From a virus, in IMG/VR virus record IMGVR_UViG_3300005965_000002, positions 62,001 through 126,000 of that record: DNA of 64,000 nt. One strand, 5' to 3'. A program made the position numbers and the translations under genes. Positions 60,272 through 64,000 of this stretch are shown here, one piece after another. Positions within the stretch are counted from its first letter, which is position 1. The number at the start of each line of letters is the position of its first letter. The notes beneath the pieces were generated by a model that saw only the letters and a program-made list of their open reading frames with translations, was not told the DNA's origin and made no database searches.

Positions 60272-60286
60272 AATTATCTATTAATA
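60272..60286 (+). promoter_or_regulatory. Putative late promoter before scaffold and capsid genes
   Basis: AATTATCTATTAATA, identical to 42103-42117, about 72 bases before the ATG at 60358. The gap 60254-60357 holds no gene. Confidence 0.6.
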
Positions 60287-60357
60287 TTATCAAATTTAAC
60301 GAATTGGAATATACGAAATTTTTTCTGATTTCTCAGCAATAAGTCAGGAGGATATGA

Positions 60358-61431
60358 ATGACTAGGAAAAGATTGACAGACAAAACCGCCGAGTGGCTGC
60401 AGTCTAAGCCGGGCCAGGTGGTAGAGGGCAAGGGATCCGGAATCGATAACGATCCGTATAATATGAATGACACGGGTCATGAGAAGAACGATCCTAAGAT
60501 GGATCAGTATGCAAGTGGAGATCCTTCTGCTTGGGGTGAAGATGTAAACAAGGACAAATGGTGGGATGGTGAGGAGTCTCGTAATGAGATGAATGTTGCT
60601 GAGATGGGTAAAGGTACTCCTAAGAATGCTGCACAGGCTATTAAGGCTGCTCGTCAGATGGAAGAGCGTGCTTACAAGTGCATCGTTGCTTCGCAGCGTA
60701 TCCTTCCTGGTGCTCCTGATAATATTATTGAAGCCCAGGCTATGGAACTCCTTAATCTCCCTGTAGCTGCTATCGATAACATGCTTGGTCGCCAGGAAAA
60801 GCTTGCTAAGATGATCGCTGAAGCTGCTGAGAAAGCTGCTGAGGATAGCGAAGAAGAAGAAGAGACTGCGGATCCTGCTGAGGAAACTGCGGATCCTGCT
60901 GAGGAAGAAGAAAAAGATAAGAAGAAGGATAAGAAGGATAAGAAGGATAAGAAGGACTGGCTTTCTGCTAAAAAAGCTGCCATCGCAGAATTGAAAGCAA
61001 AGCTTGCTGAAGAAGAAGCAAAGATCGATGATGCTGAAGAAGAAGCAAAGATCGATGATGATGAAGGCGAAGGAAACAATAAAAAGAGAGCCAAGGATAC
61101 TGAGACAGAACCTGGCCGTCAGCCTCAGGAAGAGGGTGACATAGAAGAAAAGCATAGCGAAGGAAAGAAATCTAAAGAAGAAAAGAAGCCTGCTGAAGAC
61201 ATGGGAGAAGTAGAAGCTAAAGGTAAAAGCTGCAAGTCTGCTTCTGATGAAATTGAGCTGACTGCTTCTTCTGACAACCTTCTCGATGATATCTTCTCAA
61301 GCGTTACTGCTTCTGATGAGAAGAAGGGTGCAAAGACTCTTTCTGGTATCGTGAAGAAAGAAGCTTCTGAGGGTTCAGATAATTTGTCAAATCTTTGGCG
61401 TACAGATCCGGACGTAAGTTCGAATTTCTAA
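60358..61431 (+). CDS. Acidic, repeat-rich scaffold-like protein
   Basis: 357 aa, rich in Glu, Lys, Asp and Ala. Short tandem repeats occur: ADPAEET twice, KKDKKDKKDKKD, EEAKIDDAE twice. The N-terminal 150 residues are more regular (AAQAIKAARQMEERAYK). Low complexity, abundance of charge and location just before the capsid gene fit a scaffolding or internal core protein. AGGAGG upstream of ATG. No family recognised. Confidence 0.6.
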   Translation: MTRKRLTDKTAEWLQSKPGQVVEGKGSGIDNDPYNMNDTGHEKNDPKMDQYASGDPSAWGEDVNKDKWWDGEESRNEMNVAEMGKGTPKNAAQAIKAARQMEERAYKCIVASQRILPGAPDNIIEAQAMELLNLPVAAIDNMLGRQEKLAKMIAEAAEKAAEDSEEEEETADPAEETADPAEEEEKDKKKDKKDKKDKKDWLSAKKAAIAELKAKLAEEEAKIDDAEEEAKIDDDEGEGNNKKRAKDTETEPGRQPQEEGDIEEKHSEGKKSKEEKKPAEDMGEVEAKGKSCKSASDEIELTASSDNLLDDIFSSVTASDEKKGAKTLSGIVKKEASEGSDNLSNLWRTDPDVSSNF

Positions 61432-61436
61432 ATCCG

Positions 61437-61454
61437 CTTCCAAGAAGTTGGAAG
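61437..61454 (+). terminator. Small hairpin between scaffold-like and decoration genes
   Basis: 7-bp stem CTTCCAA with TTGGAAG around GAAG, followed 10 bases on by CCTTTT. It may be a weak terminator or an mRNA-end stabiliser that separates scaffold from capsid expression. Confidence 0.5.
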
Positions 61455-61491
61455 ATTGGGTCCTTTTAATAAACACTTATGGAGGTAAACT

Positions 61492-62043
61492 ATGGCTATT
61501 GGAGAAGCCAGCGCAATCGTCCCTGATAAGGGTGTGAACATTCTTTATAGAGTTGTTCTTAACACTCTTGGTAATCTGACTGCTACCGGCCTGACTCAGG
61601 ATAACACAACCGGTAACGATCAGAAGACAGAAAATTCTCGTCTTGGAACTGATACTCCTAAGGGTATTCTCGGTGGTTCAGTTGTAGCCGTTAGCAGCAC
61701 TGCTGGTAGCGGATACATTGTGGCTGCTGACGGAAGCACTAACACGCCCGTCGGTATTGCTGAGAACAACGCCGTTGGTTATCCTTATGAGTCTTCAAGT
61801 GGTGTCGCATCCGGTAAGCTTCCTTACCTGTGCGGATCTGGTTCAGTCTTTTCGACTGATATCTATGAAACTCGTAACGCAGCTGACAGCGCTGACCTTA
61901 CATATGAGGCCGGTGATGAGCTGTATCCGTCTCAGAACGGTCTTCTGACCAACGAAGATGCTGGTGGTGGCGTCGTTGTTGGTGTGGTTCTGACCGCTCC
62001 GAGCACAAGCGATCCTTTCATGGTTGTCCAGCTTCGTATCTGA
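61492..62043 (+). CDS. Probable capsid decoration protein
   Basis: 183 aa, Gly/Ser/Thr/Ala-rich beta protein with repeated turns (LGGSVVAVSSTAGSGYIVAA). It has the size, composition and place (directly before the major capsid gene) of head-stabilising proteins. Codons end in G or C more often than in most of the window, as for the capsid gene. GGAGG leads the ATG. Confidence 0.6.
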   Translation: MAIGEASAIVPDKGVNILYRVVLNTLGNLTATGLTQDNTTGNDQKTENSRLGTDTPKGILGGSVVAVSSTAGSGYIVAADGSTNTPVGIAENNAVGYPYESSSGVASGKLPYLCGSGSVFSTDIYETRNAADSADLTYEAGDELYPSQNGLLTNEDAGGGVVVGVVLTAPSTSDPFMVVQLRI

Positions 62044-62093
62044 TGAGGGCCATCGGAGTCGCGTTTTAACTAACACATAAATGGAGGTTTTTA

Positions 62094-62975
62094 ATGGAAC
62101 AACCTATTACCAATGAACTTAAACAAGAGATCATTGGGCAGTATCTGAAGACTGCTGCCGGTCGTCAGAAGCTGGCTGCCAGCATGATTCAGCCCCTGCG
62201 TCTGCGTCGTGACTACACCTCCGTGGCTCGTAAGGCCTTCTTGGTCGAACAGCTTCCGGATGGTGCTCTCCCGATCTATGACAAAGATCCCAATGTGACT
62301 GCTTTTGTGGTCGGAGAAGAAGGCGAGAACATTCTCGCTATTACACGTCCTCGCCGTGTAATTTTCCCTCTCTTCGAGATTGCATCTAACCCTGAGATCC
62401 CGTTGACACAGGTTAAAGAACGCCGTTTCGATCTTATCGAACGTAGCCAGGATCTTGCTAAAGCACAGATTCAGGCCGCTGAAGATGGTCGTGCATTTGA
62501 CGTTCTCGATGCCGTTGCTAGCAATGGTTTTGATAACCTCGGTAGCGCTTATACAAACGCTCCGGTCAACGCTACAGCTCCTCTGACACCTAGTGACATG
62601 ATTGATGCCTTCGCACGTATCGAAACTCATGACCTTCGTGTTGCTAGAGTTTTCTGTAACGCTCTGGACTTCGCTGACATCCGTAAGTGGGGTCGTGATG
62701 TTCTGGATATCGAAAGCCAGGCTACTCTTCTGCGTACCGGTCTGATGGCCTCTGTTTGGGGTGCTCAGATCATCGTTACCAGAAAGGTCGCCCCGGGTTA
62801 CATCTACGTTTGTGCAGAACCTGAGTTCCTAGGCCGTATACCGGTCAGAACAGAACTAACGGTTCTCTCAGCCGATGATCCGAAGGCTCGCCGTATAGGA
62901 TTCTCTGTCTTCGAGAACCTTGGGATAGGAGCACATAATCCGCTTGCAGTCACGCGGATTCGTATAGCTCGCTAA
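62094..62975 (+). CDS. Major capsid protein (HK97-like)
   Basis: 293 aa. MIQPLRLRRDYTSVARKAFLVEQLPDGALPIYDKD, PRRVIFPLFEIASNP and KVAPGYIYVCAEPEFLGRIPVR fit a known phage capsid family with HK97 fold. The short N-arm suggests little or no cleaved delta domain. Codons are notably G/C-ended, indicating high expression. Followed by a strong terminator, so it closes the head operon. Confidence 0.82.
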   Translation: MEQPITNELKQEIIGQYLKTAAGRQKLAASMIQPLRLRRDYTSVARKAFLVEQLPDGALPIYDKDPNVTAFVVGEEGENILAITRPRRVIFPLFEIASNPEIPLTQVKERRFDLIERSQDLAKAQIQAAEDGRAFDVLDAVASNGFDNLGSAYTNAPVNATAPLTPSDMIDAFARIETHDLRVARVFCNALDFADIRKWGRDVLDIESQATLLRTGLMASVWGAQIIVTRKVAPGYIYVCAEPEFLGRIPVRTELTVLSADDPKARRIGFSVFENLGIGAHNPLAVTRIRIAR

Positions 62976-62998
62976 GTAAATTCTTAGTAAAGTAAAAA

Positions 62999-63030
62999 AT
63001 CCCGGTATTTTTATATACCGGGATTTTTTT
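62999..63030 (+). terminator. Strong terminator behind major capsid gene
   Basis: 10-bp perfect stem ATCCCGGTAT with ATACCGGGAT, six-base loop, then TTTTTTT. Located 24 bases after the capsid stop. Confidence 0.92.
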
Positions 63031-63103
63031 ATGCCCACATACGACCCAAAAAAAGGTATTATTGGATATTGATAAATTTTTTGGCGATATATATATTGTT
63101 AAT

Positions 63104-64000
63104 ATGAATAAACTAGATGAAATCAGAGAGAAAATTAAGAATGGCTCTTCCTATGAGGAACTATCCAAGGAGTATCCTTTAACGATAAATGGATACAAGA
63201 AACTGGGAGGAGTAATAAAAAAGAAGAGAAAAGTAAATAGCCATTCGGTAGCTGCTGTATACGGGAAAAAGTTAAAGGACGGATTAAATACTATAGATAT
63301 AATAGTTCAAGATGAACAAAAAGGTAGAGAAAAGAAATTAAACAGATCTCATATTATAGGAACATTACTAGGAGACGCATCTATAATAGTCACCACAAAT
63401 AAATGCTACCGTAGAACTTTTTACTACACAGTGGCACATACATGGAGACAGATAGAATACACTAAACTTAACTATGAAAAATTAAAGCCATACGTATCCA
63501 GGGTTAATATATCGGAGCCTAGAGATTGTGACGGTTTTAAAGATCACTGTATTTATATAAATACGGAAAGTACATCTGATTTTTTAGAATATTACGATAT
63601 GTTTTATACCCATGGAAAAAGAGATTGTAATCCTAAGAAACATGTTTTTCGCAGCAATATAGCTACAGAAATAGATGTAGAAGTACTATCGTTTTGGTTA
63701 ATGGATGACGGTAATCAGAGGGGAAAAGCAAAAGGTGTATTTGAGTTGACCATAGGAATGCAGGATTTTTATACAGAGAGAGAAGTAAAATGCTTTGTTG
63801 ATATTCTAACAGATAAAATAGGTATACCTTTCTATTACAACTTTGGTTCTACTTCTATCGAGATATATAATAAAATAGAATCATCAGAAAAGGCTATTCA
63901 GTTATTATCTCCGTATATTATCCCTGACTTAAGTTACAAATTGGGTTTAGAACCTGACATGTGCGGTTCTGTTTATAGAGGTGAGATTTGGTATAAAAAC
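63104..64000 (+). CDS. Free-standing LAGLIDADG homing endonuclease (C-terminus outside window)
   Basis: 299 codons are visible, still open at the right edge. LAGLIDADG helices are HIIGTLLGDASIIV and VEVLSFWLMDDGNQRG. The N-terminal 85 residues are helical with a helix-turn-helix-like part (SYEELSKEYPLTINGYKKLGG). It is not inside a gene and no intein termini are present. No strong ribosome site precedes the ATG. It could be free-standing or the reading frame of a group I intron whose borders lie outside. Confidence 0.85.
   Translation, partial: MNKLDEIREKIKNGSSYEELSKEYPLTINGYKKLGGVIKKKRKVNSHSVAAVYGKKLKDGLNTIDIIVQDEQKGREKKLNRSHIIGTLLGDASIIVTTNKCYRRTFYYTVAHTWRQIEYTKLNYEKLKPYVSRVNISEPRDCDGFKDHCIYINTESTSDFLEYYDMFYTHGKRDCNPKKHVFRSNIATEIDVEVLSFWLMDDGNQRGKAKGVFELTIGMQDFYTEREVKCFVDILTDKIGIPFYYNFGSTSIEIYNKIESSEKAIQLLSPYIIPDLSYKLGLEPDMCGSVYRGEIWYKN

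Noticed and set aside
60274-61155. Long minus-strand open frame opposite the acidic scaffold-like gene
   Set aside because: It is the complement of Lys/Glu-rich repeats, giving Phe/Leu/Ser-rich nonsense, and lacks a ribosome site.
1-64000. CRISPR array or insertion sequence
   Set aside because: No regularly spaced repeat series and no transposase-like gene were seen on either strand; the mobile elements here are inteins and a homing endonuclease.

Overview
The window is part of the genome of a large, AT-rich tailed double-stranded DNA bacteriophage. This rests on a packaging and head block (large terminase, portal, candidate prohead protease, scaffold-like protein, decoration-like protein, HK97-like major capsid protein), an amidase endolysin, and a largely self-supplied bacterial-type replication set. 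Genes are tightly packed with many ATGA or TAATG overlaps. The sequence gives no firm host; the amidase implies a peptidoglycan-containing bacterium. The ribonucleotide reductase is of the adenosylcobalamin-dependent (class II) type.

Layout. (1) 1-5.8 kb, minus strand: NAD module of nicotinate phosphoribosyltransferase and NAD+ synthase (the latter cut by the left edge), with a Pol-beta-fold nucleotidyltransferase. (2) 5.9-11.2 kb, plus strand: ribonucleotide reductase, dUTPase, a small zinc protein and the amidase, closed by a strong hairpin. (3) 11.2-17 kb, minus strand: DnaJ-like co-chaperone, small beta-rich virion-type proteins, a glycosyltransferase, a very basic protein and zinc-binding proteins. 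(4) 17-31.2 kb, minus strand: recombination and replication block with NYN nuclease, a Rad50/SbcC-like ATPase split into two genes, sliding clamp, Cas4/RecB-like nuclease, Mre11/SbcD-like nuclease, RecA, RuvC-like resolvase, probable ssDNA-binding protein, HU-like protein and RecD2-like helicase. (5) 31.2-33.5 kb: a KptA/Tpt1-like protein, a divergent AT-rich control region and a GC-rich stretch that looks like a structured RNA. (6) 33.5-42 kb, plus strand: clamp-loader subunits (delta', delta, tau-like), TOPRIM primase, NusG-like factor, 5'-3' exonuclease, sigma-like factor and several small proteins, one a degenerate isochorismatase. (7) 42-63 kb, plus strand: virion assembly and packaging. 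(8) 63.1-64 kb: a free-standing LAGLIDADG endonuclease gene cut by the right edge.

Three themes stand out. First, five inteins lie in four genes (NAD+ synthase, ribonucleotide reductase, RecD helicase twice, portal); four carry an endonuclease domain and one is a mini-intein. Second, two recurrent promoter-like signals were found by eye. One is CTTTAA-N18-TATATT ahead of metabolic, recombination and control-region genes. The other is near AATTATCTATTAATA, mainly ahead of virion-type genes. They suggest separate early and late transcription programmes, and the phage carries a sigma-like and a NusG-like protein that could serve the late one. Third, several genes touch NAD+ or RNA repair (PncB, NadE, Pol-beta nucleotidyltransferase, KptA-like protein, degenerate nicotinamidase-like protein), which may reflect a fight over NAD+ or tRNA during infection.

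All identifications come from reading motifs by eye; no database or folding program was run.
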